This document shows, piece by piece, positions 21,579 through 33,876 of a DNA stretch of 64,000 bases. The DNA comes from Capitulum mitella (Eukaryota > Arthropoda > Thecostraca > Pollicipedomorpha > Pollicipedidae), in NCBI GenBank assembly GCA_030062745.1, contig CP099848.1:5201685-5265684 (forward strand). Reading direction: 5' to 3'. A program made the translations under genes and the position numbers. Every line of letters begins with the position of its first letter. Position 1 is the stretch's first letter. The notes beneath the pieces were generated by a model that worked only from the letters and a program-made list of their open reading frames with translations, ran no database searches and had not been told where the DNA came from.

Positions 21579-24259
21579 GGGAAGCGGCAGCAAAGCTGGT
21601 CCGGGCCGGCGATCCGAGGCCAATCGCTCGGCTAACCCGTTATTCGGCGGCCCAGGCTGGCGGCCCTGTCATTGTTACCGCGCGCCCGGCCGGGCGGCGG
21701 CGGCCCCTTATTGATTGGGAGGGCTGCCGCGCGGGCGGCCGGCGCCGATTGTGACGCCCGGCGGCGCCACAATCGCCGCCCTGGCAGCGGCGCGCCGCCG
21801 GCCCGCTGCGCCGTCCTCGGGCGGCCGGTTTTTTGTGCCGACACAATAAATACAGTTCGGGCGCCGGGCTCGCCGGCCCTCTGTATCCGTCCGGCCCTGA
21901 AGGCTCCATTATTTCTGTACAGTTTAAACACTGTCCGATGCGGCCAGACGAATTGCCCGGCCGGCGCGATGGATTGGCGTATTTTGTATTCGGCGCGCGC
22001 GGTCCCGGCGCACGTCGGAGCACGTGCGTCTCTGCCGGGCTGCCGTCGACCGGTCAGAGCACGGGGAGACGATCCAGCGCGGGGCACGGAGGCAGCCCCC
22101 AGGCGGTCGTCAGGAGACTGGCTGAGGCCTGAGCGGTGGCGGTCTACTGCCGAAGCGGCTGCCATAGCCGCGGCGGGCTGGAGCGGTCCGCGGCGATACC
22201 TGGGGACCTCAGCAGCGGACCAGGCAGGGGTCCCCGGCTCAGCCCGGTCGTGGACCGCCCGCCGGGCCGCGCCGGGCAAGGTCGAGCCACGCTCGGCCGC
22301 GCGCCGCCGCTGTTCTCGTCGGTCCAGTGGCTCCCAGTCCGTCTGGTGTATGAGCGTGAGGGGACGACAGCGGGCTGCCGGCCCGGCAGCGCCGCCCGTC
22401 AGTCAACTCTGCACACTGTCAGTCGGCTCTGCGTACCGCTGGCCGTCTCTGCCCGCTGTCGGCCGGCCTGTACACTGTCAGCCGACTTGCTGGTCCATTG
22501 GGTTTCCAGTCGGTCCGTCAGGCCCGACGTGACGTGTGTATGACGTCACGGGCCACCGTGATCGCCTCCAGGCTGATCAGAGGTGAGGCCGAGCCCTGTC
22601 AAGTCGCCAACGGGAAACCAAGGGGCCGCTACACCGTTTCGGCCGTGTGTGTTTGAACAATTTTAGAGCTGATCAGGTGAGACGTAATTCCTTTTCTAGT
22701 AGCACAAAAGGGCTTACGATGGAAATTTCACATCTGACATGATTGATTTCTGTCCTAGGCATGAGAAGTCTCAAAGCGGCAGGATGCTTACTGCCTCGTC
22801 TCAAACCTTCCTGAACTCTGATTGTCCTGCCGGTAAGGACGGCTCATTTCCATTCCTGCAGACCATTGTCCTCGCGAACCTCGGAGAGGCTGGCTGTTTC
22901 CAGTCGCCGGTATTCTCAGCTCCTCTTCGCCTCGGCGCCTGGGCGGCGTGCGCTGGTCGGGCTCCCGTGTGCCGGGGGCCTGGCCCGCCGCCGCGCGGCC
23001 CCCCCTGCAGACGGCGGCTCCGGTTTCATGGTCCCCTATCGCTCATGCTCGCGAGTCGCGCCGGAGCCGTAAATAGCCCCCGCGCTCCAGCTGCAATACC
23101 GACTGAAATCCCACCCATCTTGGCGCGATGTACGGCGTCCGACCCCGTTCGCGCCTGCTCTAGTCCTAATATGGGCAAGTCGGCGTCCGAGTCCATGCCT
23201 TTCACGTGACAAACTTGCATCGTATCGGAGGATGTTATGACGGAAAGCAGTACTTGTAAAATGACCGCGTTAAATACCTCGAAGGATCAGGAGTTCTAGA
23301 AGGGACTGAAAGCTTCAAATTGCGATTTTTTGGCATGGATGCCGTCATGGATGCAATCCAATGGCAGTTGTTAGGAAAATACCACATAGGGCAAGAGAAG
23401 GCTTGTGAGGGTTAAAATGCGAAAGTTTTTAGGAAAGTGTACCAAGAGAGCGCGAAATCTAGTCTTAACCAGCACCATCGTGTCTAATTATCCCTATCAT
23501 TATTTGCATCATTTTCCTTGCAGGCCTGCATCATGCATCTTTCTCAAATGTTCCTTAATCCGGATACTGTACTAGCTTTATACTGCACGGTTTTGCTTTT
23601 GTTTTAATTCAGTCGTCCTTCCCGAGGCTGTTGCCACTTGCCACATTTTCCTGGCAATCTTTTCCATGGCATGTTTGGATATGCGATGTCGCACAGGTTT
23701 ACCGTGTTGTGCTGCAGTCGCAGCTGAACAGGAATATTTCGCCAGACTCGTGTACGCAGTCTCAATCCGTATGCGACAGAACCCCTAGGGAGCAGCCAGC
23801 TGAAGGGAAGAACTCCCGGGAGGTAACGGCTGCGACCAGCAATGACGCGTGTCTCCCGCCAGCATCCCACAATCTGGAGCCACCTCCGGCCTCTGGAGTC
23901 GGTCGTCGGGCGGACGGGCTTCCTCGTCTGCGAGTGCCCCCGGCTTTCTCCCCGGGGCGGCCCGGGCTTTCTCCCGAGGACGGCGCCGCCGCCGCCTGCT
24001 CCGCCCGCCGGCCGCCGGCCCGCACCGCCACTCGGAGCGGCTCCCACGGGCGAGACGCACGCGCCGGCACCCCGCCTACGCTGCCAGCTGGGGTCGGCCG
24101 AACGGCCGGCCCGCGCCCGCTGCGCCCTCCGGTTGAGCAATCGTCTGTGATGCAATCGAAGCTGCTGCCCTGCCGGCAACGCTCTGCAGCGGGCGAGACG
24201 GGCGCGGGCTGCTCGGGTCGACCGCCGGCTCTTCTGTCAGGCTGATAGGCCGCACCGGA
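21579..24259. other. Intergenic, no gene seen
   Basis: Very GC-rich at 21.6-22.5 kb, with a perfect TGACGTCA at 22541-22548. It becomes AT-richer at 22.6-22.8 and 23.2-23.7 kb, then GC-rich again. Frames of 200-286 codons at 21.6-22.5 kb overlap on both strands. I found no domain or splice structure to support any of them. Confidence 0.5.
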
Positions 24260-24722
24260 CAGGGCTGACAGTCCAGTGGCGACTGGGTTGAGCGTCCGAT
24301 GGCGACAGGGTTGGCCGTCCGGTAGCGACAGAGTTGACCGTCCGGTGGCGACAGGGTTGACCGTCCAGTGGCGACAGCGTTGACTACCTGGTAGTGACCA
24401 TGTTGACCACCCGGCAGTTGCCGAGGCACCTTTCGGTGGTGACAAGGTTTACCGTCCGATGGTGGCAGGGCTGACCGTCCATTATTGGCAGGTCTACCTT
24501 CCGGCGTGGCCGCGTTTACTGCCCATTGTGGCAGGACTGACCGTCGCGTCGGTTTGTTGCGAGGGTGCCCGTCCGGCAGTGGCGGAGTTAACCGTCGATT
24601 TTGTGCGCGGTAACCACCCAGTCCCAGACTATTCAATGGGGCAGTCTGTAAGACAGGGTTGAGCGTCCGTTAGCGGCAAGAGTTGACCATCAGGTTGATA
24701 CAAGGTTGACCGTCCAATTTCA
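24260..24722. repeat. Minisatellite, about 24 bp unit, about 19 copies
   Basis: The unit is GGGTTGACCGTCCGGTGGCG followed by ACAG. It is well conserved at 24265-24390 and increasingly diverged toward 24722. Confidence 0.85.
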
Positions 24723-26210
24723 GACTGTCCGATATGTGCAGTCGGACTGCTGGACTGTGATACCCTTAGAATCGCAGAGGTTTGGTCTGCTCATCTGCTT
24801 GCATTTACAGCAGCTCGTTTTAACAAAACTTGATTGTTGGTTTTATTGTTCGCACTTTGTCTTCCTCGCATATGGTCATATATCACCGAGCTCACTGAGC
24901 CCGGACAGACGGGTGAGTTCCAGACAGCTCGTACTTTCACAAAAAAAAAACGAGCGAATCAGTTCAGCTGTCATCACGTCTGGGATATAGCGATCTGAAT
25001 AGTGGTATCGACCGCATCACATTATCAGCAGCAGGTTCCAGGAATTTATCGAAACCGTCTATAGGTCGCTTGGGATCAAAAAAAACGCCCTCTGCCAACA
25101 GACGACCAGAATGACGGAAATGACCTGAGACAGATAAACGTATAGTAATAATAATTTATTTCGCGTGTTGGTTGTATTGATCAGACCGGACAGCCCGTAA
25201 ACACGTCACGTTCGCAGTATTGCTGACCATCGTATGGACCACAGTCGCCGATTTAATGTCATGTAACACGTTCACGTGGACCTGCGAACCATTTGCACCA
25301 CGTTTAACATCCCCAGAGCAGGCCATCGGCGCCGGGTCAGTGACCTCGGTTTGTGACAGGCGGCAGGTCCCTGGCCCGGACTGCAGGCAGCGGGCGGCCG
25401 TCCCCGACTGAGGGCTGCCGGAAAGAGTGCGGTGACCCCGACAGGTCACACGCGCGCCGGCCTGCTGGCAGGCGGCCAGCCGCCCGAAGCCGCCCGGCCG
25501 CGCCGATCAAGCAAAGTTTTATGATGGACCTTACGCACAGGTTATGGGTCGTATACAGCCCTCAAATAGCGGCTCCATAAAAGCCACCCCTTCTACACGT
25601 GTGGGGGTCACGCACCGAAAACGATGCCTCCGGAGTTGGCGACAGCGTCGCACGGCCGGAGCTCAGCCAGCGGCTCAGATCCGACTGAGCTGCCGCTAGT
25701 GAAGCTGCGAAGCCCGACAGAGTCTGCTGTCAGGAGCCCGGTCAGGCGACGCAGGCTGACCCGCCGGGCCGGTCAGCGCCTGCCGCCGGGTGCCGGTCAG
25801 GCTGCGCTGACGTGGCGCTGTCTCACGCAGCCTGCCGTGCCCGGCTGCGGTCTCGCGGCCGCGTCGGCCGGGCGTGCAGCGGTCCGCCGGCGGAGGGCGG
25901 GATGCACTTTCCTGCGGCGGCGGTTAGTCACCGGCGTGCAGGCGCACGGCCCGATAGGATCGCTTCCTCGTCCGGCGCCACACGCCCGCCGGCGCGCCCG
26001 GCCGCCCGTCCGGCCGGCAGCCCTCTCCCGAGCCCGCCAAGGTCGGCGTATGTGCGTGTAGTGCGTGTCCGGCCGACTCGGCGGCGCGTCTGAGGACGGG
26101 ATCAGAGCCGAGCGCCGCCGCTGTCGTCCGCCCGGAGCAGACGCCAGGGCCGCACCCACTGGGATCGGCTCCGAGGGCGGACGCCAGGCTCCCAGACCAC
26201 CTGGCGCCTC
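24723..26210. other. Intergenic, no gene seen
   Basis: AT-rich from 24.75 to 25.3 kb, including an A10 tract near 24940. It is GC-rich from 25.35 kb on, with overlapping frames on both strands at 25.6-26.2 kb that show no domain. Confidence 0.45.
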
Positions 26211-26400
26211 TCCCTGGCCATCCAACGTCAGCCGCCACCCTTCCCTGACTGTCTGACGTCAGCCGTAACCCTGCCCTGACTGTTCGACGCCAGCCGTCAC
26301 CCCACCCTGACTGAGTGTCCGACGCCAGCCGTCACCCCTCCCTGACTGAGCGTCCGACGCCAGCCATCACCCCTCCCCGGCCGTCCGCCGGCCACCGTCC
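26211..26400. repeat. Minisatellite, 31-35 bp unit, about 5-6 copies
   Basis: Copies read CCCTGACTGAGTGTCCGACG then CCAGCCGTCACCCCT. One copy carries a perfect TGACGTCA (26254-26261). Confidence 0.85.
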
Positions 26401-28838
26401 GGGATCAAGGTCGAGGCTAACTAGGGGCGGCCCGTGAGCGCCGTGTGAAAACCATGTTGCACGTTATGTGAAAACGTAATTAGCCGAGCGTTGCCAAGGT
26501 CGCCGCCAGTCCGGGAAATCGGCCCCGGACGACCGCCTGTCGCCAGGGAGCGGGCGTCTGTCGCTGACCGGGCTGCCGCTCGCGGCGCCCGCGCACTGCC
26601 GCCGCCGGACAGTCGGCTGGCGGTCTCGGACCGGGTCCTCAGACCAGCCTGGTGACGGCGTATGGGGAGTGCTGGACCTGACCGAGCTGGAGCTGGGAGA
26701 CGTATCGAATGTCAACGCTGAATACTTGTTCGGTCTCTTCGGTCTCGATTCGGGCTCAGGAGCAGTCTGTGCTCTGAGATATGTTTGTGTACATTTACAG
26801 GTATATAAACCGGTGCAAACACCACAAATATGCAGTGCAGACATATATCGCGCAGGCACACGATTATTTCACAACCACGAGCACCTGTGATATTTGTCTG
26901 GCTTTTTTACCCTTCTTGCCTTTGAGCATGTCATGCGACCTGGCGGCAGCAGATGCCACGCGCCAGGCGGCCCAGTAGCGTGACGAGGAAAACCACCTCA
27001 TGTGCGTGGAAAGGGAAAATGTACGACTACTGGTGGCACCGCATCCATCTCCGTTTACGCAAATGACTCAGGCAATGGAAAGTTACGTGAACGTGCGTTT
27101 TCGTCCAAGCATCTGCCGGCGCAGTGCAGCTGCGTGTCAGCGCGGAGGGCTGTGTGCCGCGCCACCGCCGAGTCCGGCGCTAATCGGGTGCCCTACGCAG
27201 ACCCCGCCTCATTTTCGAACAATTAAACTGTCGTCAGCTGTTTGCGGTGCGTTTAAACTGCCCGGAAGACATTGTCCGTGGCCATTAACATAAAAGTGGC
27301 GTTAGGGTATCAGACACATGGCACCTGGTCAGCCGTTGTGAAATCAATCAAAAACAATTGGCGGCCTTCTAAGGGAAATTAATTACTTACACCCTGATGG
27401 GCCTCATTTGGACCTGAGGGGTCCTGAGTGACACACAGGTGCAATCGTTTTTCGTCAGAACCAGGGAACCAGTGAGGCGGAAAATGTGAAAAGTAGCCAG
27501 GGTTATTGGTTTGATTTGTGTTATTTGCTCCAGCCGGCGGGCAATCGGCCAAATTGCCGGTTACTCGGCGAAATGCCGCTGGAGCCTTTTTGCGGCAAAA
27601 TGACATTAGTCGAACTGCGAACGGCGTAGAACGGCTGAATGTCACTGGGCACCGCCGGGGCAGCCTGTCGGCCTGAACAAAGCCAGTGTGCGTCGGGCTG
27701 CAGGGTGACTCAGCGTCGCCGAATCGCCAGCGATGCCTGGCCGCGTGCTCTTCCGACGCCGCCACGGAATGTCTGCGCGGATGTGCGGGTCGACAGGTAC
27801 CAGCCCGCAGCCGCACGGCAGAGAATCATACCACCGCCACCAGCCGCCACAGAAAAGGAGGCCCCTGACAACGGCCATGGCTGGCCCCAGCCACCAGTCC
27901 ATGACAACGGACATGGATACATATACTGGCCCAGCCACCAACCCCGGACAAAAAAAGGGGCGTTTTCAAACTTGGTGGGCGCAGTGTCGTTGTCCGGCAG
28001 TTTCTTTTCATGCATCACCAAATGCTTAAGGCTAAAATCATTCAAATTCGATACCGCCATCAAGTTGACAAGACCGCTGTCCTCCCTGCTCCGAGGGCTA
28101 CCACACAGGGTAGAGAGGACAGACAGACAGAGCACAAAGCAAGGACGCCACACAGGAGGCACCTGGCGACAGACATGTGCAGACACGCTCGGCTCCAGTC
28201 CGCAGCGCCGGCGGCCGCCGCCGTCCGGCGCGGGCCGCGGCCGGCGCCGCCGGCCGGCCCTATTTCACGCGGGACTGGCGGCCGCCGCGGCCGCCGCCGG
28301 CGCTGGGCGGGCGTCGGTCGCGTCGGCGTCGGCGTGTGTGCAGCGCGCCGGTGCAGGATGCACGGCGGCCGGCCGGCGGGCACGCGGCGCGCCCCGTGAT
28401 ACCGTGCACGGCCGCGGCCCAAGGTCGGCGCGATGCGCGGCGGCGCTGGCGGCGGCGGACGCGGCCGTGCGGCCGGCGCTGACTCGCCGACCCCGAGGCT
28501 CGCCCGGCGTCGCGACACGCCGCCGCGCCGACAGGGGGGCTTCACGATTCTGAGAACGGCAGCGGTATTCCGCCCGCGACCGTGGGTAATGGAGAGCCTG
28601 AGAGAACTGTAGGGGGAGGATCGAGAGGCTGGCAGGGCGCGGTGGGGGCTCGTTCTCTGCCCGTTCCGGATCAGCCGGACTTCAGCCGGCGACACTCGGC
28701 GCCACTGGCGGCGGCAGCTGCGGCCGAGACGGCTCCGGCCACGCAGACGCGCATCTGCCGAGAGCGCGAGCAGCTGCAACGGCGCAGCGGAGGTCAGCCT
28801 GTCTGTGTGTGTGTGTCACATCTGCAGCCGGCCGACCG
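26401..28838. other. Intergenic, no gene seen
   Basis: Mixed composition to 28.15 kb, then an extremely GC-rich block at 28.18-28.55 kb. A short (GT)n lies at about 28803-28816. The large plus-strand frame at 27.64-28.55 kb is overlapped by comparable frames on the other strand and has no recognisable domain. Confidence 0.5.
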
Positions 28839-29093
28839 GGATATCGGTGGACCGGGACCGCAGTCGACAGGCCGGGATGTCGGCGAACCAGGACCATAGC
28901 CGGTGGTCCAAGATATCTGCGAACCAGGATTTCAGACGGCTGGCCGGGACACCGGCGGACCAGGGCGAAAGACAGCTCGCCGGCCGGCCAGCCGTCTGAA
29001 ATCCTGGTCCGTCGATATCGTGGCCCGCCGGCTGTGGTTGCGGTCCACCGATATCCCGGCCTGTCGACTACGGTCCCGGTCCGTCGATATCGT
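28839..29093. repeat. Palindromic (mirror-order inverted) minisatellite, 36 bp unit
   Basis: Four 36-bp units (GATATCGGTGGACCGGGACC and on) run forward from 28839 to about 28980. From 28981 to 29093 at least three units run in the opposite orientation, in reversed order: the unit around 28925-28947 (CAGGATTTCAGACGGCTGG) pairs with 28986-29008, and the first unit (GACCGGGACCGCAGTCGACA) pairs with about 29060-29082. The two arms, each roughly 110 bp, can fold into an imperfect hairpin with a loop of about 33 nt. Confidence 0.85.
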
Positions 29094-30496
29094 GCTCGCC
29101 GGTCGGCCAGCCGGCCAGAAAAGTCAGCTTCCGTCCGACCGGCCGTCACCAGTGCGCGCTCCTCCCACTCTGGCACCGCTGAGCCGTGTGCAGGACGCAA
29201 CGTAACGGAAACAGTGACTGATGCATGCCTGCATTGTCCGAGCAATGACATCACGCGTATTCCGTCATCCACGAAACAGCCGCCTGTCGTCGCGCGCAGG
29301 TGTCAGACGAGGTTGGCATCAGCGCGTCCAGCTTCGGAAGCGACAACGTGCGCTGTTTCGCGGCAGCGCGGGTCTCCTCAATGTCCTGTAGCTCTGCCGC
29401 CAGATTGTGTTTCAGGTCGACGCGAGGCCCACCCGGCGCCGCACAACGCGATCGTCCGAAGTTCTCCGTAATTACGGGGCGTCAGCGAAGCGCATCGCTG
29501 CCCGTGTCCCGGAGATGCTGGCCTCGCAGCTGAAGGAATCTGGACGTTCCCATAAGCCCGCCTGTCAGCCTCAGAACGGGGGACGTGACGGGCGCGCGCG
29601 CCTGGCAAAAGACGCGTCGCCCGGCTTCGGAGGGCGAGCCAGGGGCCGACGAGGCGTCGGAGGTCGACTGGGTCAAGGGACCGACACAACCCTCTCAGTC
29701 GGTAGGACGGCGGCTCAGATCACAAGCCGGCGCCAGCGGCGGGCGACGGAGCCGCCGGTGACGGCGGCAGTGGATGCGCCGCACAGCAGCCAGGTGATTT
29801 GTATGATGACGCGCCCGGCCTCCAGCTCTCGCAGCTCCACTTTCTCGCCGCCGTCGACCGGCTACACCTCCACTTACGTGTGAAACTATCCCCCTAACCA
29901 CAGTGTCAAACCGACGCAAGAAAACCTCCGAACTTCCGCTATTAGTATAATCAGCGAAAACCTGGCGCGTTTTTACCTCCTTGTGGCGCGGCGCGGCGTC
30001 GGTGCGCCGGTTTCCACGGCGGCCGGCCTCCCACGCGGCCTCCCCCGCCCGACGCCGGGTGGACTGGCCGGCCGCCGGCTGACCCGGCCTGCCGCGTCAT
30101 GACGCTAAGTGCGGTAGCCGCCGCGCCTAATCACAGCGGCCGCTGTCGCCGGCGCCTGCGGCCGCCTCCGTGCAGGCCGCGCCTGCCGGCCGGCGGCCGG
30201 CACCCGGCAGACCTGCCGACAGCAGAGACGGCGGGCTCCGCCGCGCGGGCGGCGGCGGGCCGACACCCAGCTGGGACCACGCGGAGGAGACCGGACCTCA
30301 GTCGGACCTGCTGTCAGACCGGCCGGACCACGGCAGAGACCAGAGGACTGGCCCGCGCCGCCGCGGTCGCCGGGGAGTGGCGCTCGCCGGCCACGTCCGC
30401 CCGTCTGCCGGCTTTATGAAGCCGGCCAGGTGTACAATTACCGAGCGTTAAAAGTCAGTCAGCTGAAGGCCACCGCTGCGGCTGCATCGGCCAAAT
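29094..30496. other. Intergenic, no gene seen
   Basis: GC-rich; the 30.0-30.4 kb part is especially dense in GCCGGC. Opposing frames at 29.4-29.9 kb and 30.1-30.45 kb have no recognisable domain. Confidence 0.45.
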
Positions 30497-30746
30497 GACA
30501 GGGAGGGGCAGACTGTGACGTGGTCTCCCAGGGAAGGCAGACCGTGACGTAGTCCGACTGAGAATGGGAATGGCAGACTATGACGTGGTCTGACTGGGAA
30601 GGGCAAATTGTGACGTAATCTGGCAAAGCCGGATAACTGACTGTGACATCTTCCGTCAGGGAGGGAGCACTGTAACGCAGTCTGGCGGGGAGGGGGCGAT
30701 TGACGTGGCGTGGCAGAGGGGCAGACTGTGACGTGGTCAACTGAGC
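30497..30746. repeat. Diverged tandem repeat, about 30-40 bp unit, with TGACGT in most copies
   Basis: The core GGCAGACTGTGACGTGGTCT recurs about eight times. Most copies retain TGACGT, with variants TGACGTGG, TGACGTAG and TGACGTAA, which are CRE-like half or near-full sites. Confidence 0.8.
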
Positions 30747-30839
30747 AGCCCATACTTAATGTCCAGGTCACAGCTCTCACGAGCCTTGCACCTCCATATC
30801 ATAGTCGAAACATGAATCACAACATCGGCACAGATCATC

Positions 30840-30980
30840 ACTTCCCACCACCGCCGCACCAATGTGCTGGAGGACGGTCACCAACCGCGTCACCGCACCA
30901 CCCTTCCCACCTCTTCTCGCCAGCGCCGCAGCGGAGGGCCGGGGGACGGTCACTGACCGCGTCACCGGTCACCCCTCCGA
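30840..30980. repeat. Direct duplication, about 72 bp period, 2 copies
   Basis: GACGGTCACCAACCGCGTCACC at 30873 and a near copy at 30945 are each preceded by a CTTCCCACC-containing segment. Confidence 0.6.
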
Positions 30981-31234
30981 CCGCGCGGTCATTGCCGGCC
31001 GTGTGGGCAGACCGGCGGCCTGCACGCGGCCCGCGCCAGCCTTTTTACCGGCCGGCGCACGGCGCGCGGCCGTTTTAGGGCCGGCCCCACCCCGGGCCGG
31101 ACTCGGGGAGCCGCGCCGTGCGGGACCGGCGGCCGTTCGGCGCGCGGCGGGGCGAGAGCGGTCGTTCGCGGCCGGCCCGGGGCCGGCGGCGCGCGTCCTG
31201 GCCCGGCCGGCGGCACTCCGGAGCGTGTAGATCA

Positions 31235-31308
31235 CCGGCCGGCCGGGTAATGGGCAGCGGCTGCAGCGGCCGGCCGGCCGGGTAATGGGCAGCGGCTGCA
31301 GCGGCCGA
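31235..31308. repeat. Near-perfect 35-bp tandem duplication
   Basis: Two copies of CGGCCGGCCGGGTAATGGGC followed by AGCGGCTGCAG lie 35 bp apart. Just beyond, at about 31350-31400, a short CACTCGGGCTTCAGCTTCA duplication follows. Confidence 0.8.
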
Positions 31309-33414
31309 AACGACTCCAGCTCTGACGGAGCCCCGAGGACCCACCGGAGCGACACTCGGGCTTCAGCTTCACTCAGCTTCACTCGGGCTTCGGCCGACAA
31401 AACATCGCTCGGGTTTAGTGAAATGGCTCGCAAGGAGTCAGCCAAAGAGGTAGGGCAACACGCGGGAAGAGACAATGTGCGATGAATCAGTAGATGATGT
31501 GTGAGGGGACTCATGCTTTTTTCCTCTGGCCAGCCAGACAGATGGCGCCAGCTGAATAACGTGACAGATGTGTGTTCTAATCTGGACAAAATGATTCACC
31601 CACCCAACTGCAAAACAACATTTCCATAATGTTCCAGTTGCTGCATTTTTGCGCCACGTGACGACATAATGGTCGTTTTTGTGAAATGATATAATCTCGA
31701 CTCCCTGCCGTTTACAGCAGTGCCGTCCTGTTGCCAGCTCTGTTTTGAGCGCATTTCGCTGTGGTGGAACACCGGCCGACTCACGGCCAAATCGGACCGT
31801 CAATCCCGAACACAGAGTCCTGAAGAGAGTCCTGAGTAGGGTGTTCCGGACAGAGGATCCAGAACCAGTTGCCTCAGGACAGGGGTCTCGGTCAAAGAAT
31901 CCAGATTGGGATCTGAAACTGAAAAACGTGGCGTCGCTTTTCAGCTATTACCGGCAAACTCGTGTTGGATTAGATATGGCAATGTTTCGTGGTAGTGGGG
32001 CTGCTTCTCTTCATGCAACAATGTTCCCACGAGTTAATGTGCCTTATGTAAAAGTTCGCGTCTCTGCGCAAAGCAGCATTGTCAGATGCGCTATGATCAT
32101 TTCACTGCCGTTTTTGTTAGAGAAAAACCACAACGTCAACATCCGAAACACGCAAAAATGTTTGACTTTTGAGTTCATGCGGATAGTTTTACCGCACGGT
32201 ACTGACGAGCTTCAGTTTCTTCCCATGACTAGCATAGGTATGTGTTTTCCTTGCGCTCTGTGTTCGAAATATTGTATGCAGAAGTGACAATAGACATGTC
32301 ATGCAAGTTCGTAAATTCTGATCCAATGCAGAAATGACTCAAAGACTGTGCATTGTTTCGCTGTTTTGTTTCGTATCAAATTTCAGATATCCTGGCATTT
32401 TGAAAAGGAAAAACGTAGTACAGTTCATCGGATCCGGTGCCCCCTGCGGCAGGTGGTACTTCAAGCGGCATAAGCTGGGGGATAACGCCGAGATTTTGCT
32501 GAGTGAGCACCGGGTCCGACCATCTCATTGATTACCAATTGTTGCTCCCCTCGGATCTACCCTTTCCAATCATTCTCGGTTTCAGCACCATTCACAGTTT
32601 CCAGCATGATAGCCAATTACCATATGGTCGTCATGGCAACGAGATGACGCCGTGGCCGCGCAGCTGGCGAAACCCTGAAGCCGCCTCGACACAGACACAG
32701 AAATGCCTCTGATATGTGCCATAACCCGCGACTGCGCCTTTAACCCGCGCTGTCGAGAGCACGAAGACAGGGTCGGAAAATCGACACACCAGTCTGGAAG
32801 CTGCCAGCCCGGCCCGCTTCTGGCGCGGGTTGTCTGATTTAGTGTTCGTGCTCGGGATGACGGGTCGGTGTCAGGACCCTCTGCTCGGCCGGCTTTGTTC
32901 ACCGGCCGTCATTAGGAGCGGGGGAAGGGCTCGCCGGGAGCGGGCCATCCGTCGACGGCGACCTGTCCGTTACTCGCGCGCAGGTCGGGTCGGCCGGGTC
33001 GGCGCCGCCATTTCTCCACGTCCGCCGCCGGCCCGGCCGAGATCGGCGTCCTACCTGCCATGAGTTCACCTCGTCTGAGATGGGAGGACAGGAGGGGGGG
33101 GGGGGGGAAATTCTCCCGCCGGGAACGACGTCCTGCCAGCCGTGAGTTCACCTCGTCCGAGGAGGGGAGTACCGAAGGAGGAGGCAGTACGCCGCCTAGA
33201 CCGGCGTACTGCCAGTGACGCAGCGCGGTTTCTCTGGCTTTCAGAACACTCACATGAGTGCATCGCATGTTACCCGAATCTCACAGCTAAATGCACCATT
33301 AACAGCTCGCAGGTGACGTCGTTGATTTGTCGGCAAAAGGGCCTTCGCAGCGGGTTCACTGTCAATTCGGCTGTCCTCTCCCTGCAGACCGCATCAAGCA
33401 GGGCAGCGGCCCTC
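31309..33414. other. Intergenic, no gene seen
   Basis: Less GC-rich from 31.45 to 32.7 kb. A 180-codon plus-strand frame at 31745-32287 stands in balanced sequence but shows no recognisable domain and no splice evidence. At 33055-33180 a GAGTTCACCTCGTC segment is duplicated about 83 bp apart, around a G14 run at 33094-33107. Confidence 0.45.
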
Positions 33415-33606
33415 TGGGTCGGGTGCACTCCTGAATCTGCACAACAGGCCATCTGCACTCCTGACTCTGAACATTAGGCCGTTGGCCTTCCTGACTCCGT
33501 TCATCAGGCCATCTGCGCTCCTGACTCTGGACATTGGGCCGTCTGAACTACTGACTCTGCTCATCAGGCCATCTGCGCTCCTGACTCAAGACATTAGGCC
33601 GTCTAC
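33415..33606. repeat. 30-bp minisatellite, left part (interrupted by an hAT-like insertion)
   Basis: The unit is GGCCATCTGCGCTCCTGACT then CTGGACATTA, exactly 30 bp over five consecutive copies. The sixth copy breaks after GGCCGTCTAC, where the insertion begins. The array resumes at 33877. Confidence 0.9.
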
Positions 33607-33876
33607 CAGGGACGTAGCCAAGGGAGGGGGGCCATGGGGACCATGCCCCCCCGAGCCATGCCGTGCACGCTAGATGTATAGCGATTTTGCAGTAATACGG
33701 GATAGGGGTCATATATATGTTGCAAGAGCAAACAATATATGTTTCCTTGTGCGTTAAATATGAGGCAAATTACAAAAAATTACCGCTTTTCCTGTGAATT
33801 TCGTCGTATGCCAGTGGCATATGACAAAATTTGGCATTTGCCCTCCCCCTCGAGGAAAATCCTGACTACGTGCCGG
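33607..33876. mobile_element. Non-autonomous hAT-like element (MITE), 270 bp
   Basis: The element starts CAGGGACGTAGCCA. The reverse complement of its end reads CCGGCACGTAGTCA, so the imperfect terminal inverted repeats match at 10-11 of 14 positions. It is flanked by CCGTCTAC (33599-33606) and CCGTCTAT (33877-33884), an 8-bp target-site duplication with one mismatch, the length typical of hAT transposons. The interior is AT-rich against GC-rich surroundings, has no coding capacity, and carries G- or C-runs next to both ends. Removing the element and one duplication copy restores a 30-bp minisatellite unit. The family assignment rests on duplication length and the terminal motif only. Confidence 0.8.
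33797..33831. repeat. Internal hairpin of the hAT-like element
   Basis: AATTTCGTCGTATGCCA (33797-33813) and TGGCATATGACAAAATT (33815-33831) are inverted copies with 15 of 17 pairs matching and a one-base centre. Confidence 0.75.

Noticed and set aside
27639-28553. 304-codon plus-strand frame
   Set aside because: Stop-poor GC-rich sequence with comparable opposing frames and an Arg/Ala-rich product without any domain.
31745-32287. 180-codon plus-strand frame in balanced-composition DNA
   Set aside because: More plausible than most by composition, but it has no recognisable domain and no splice evidence. Not called without transcript or homology support.
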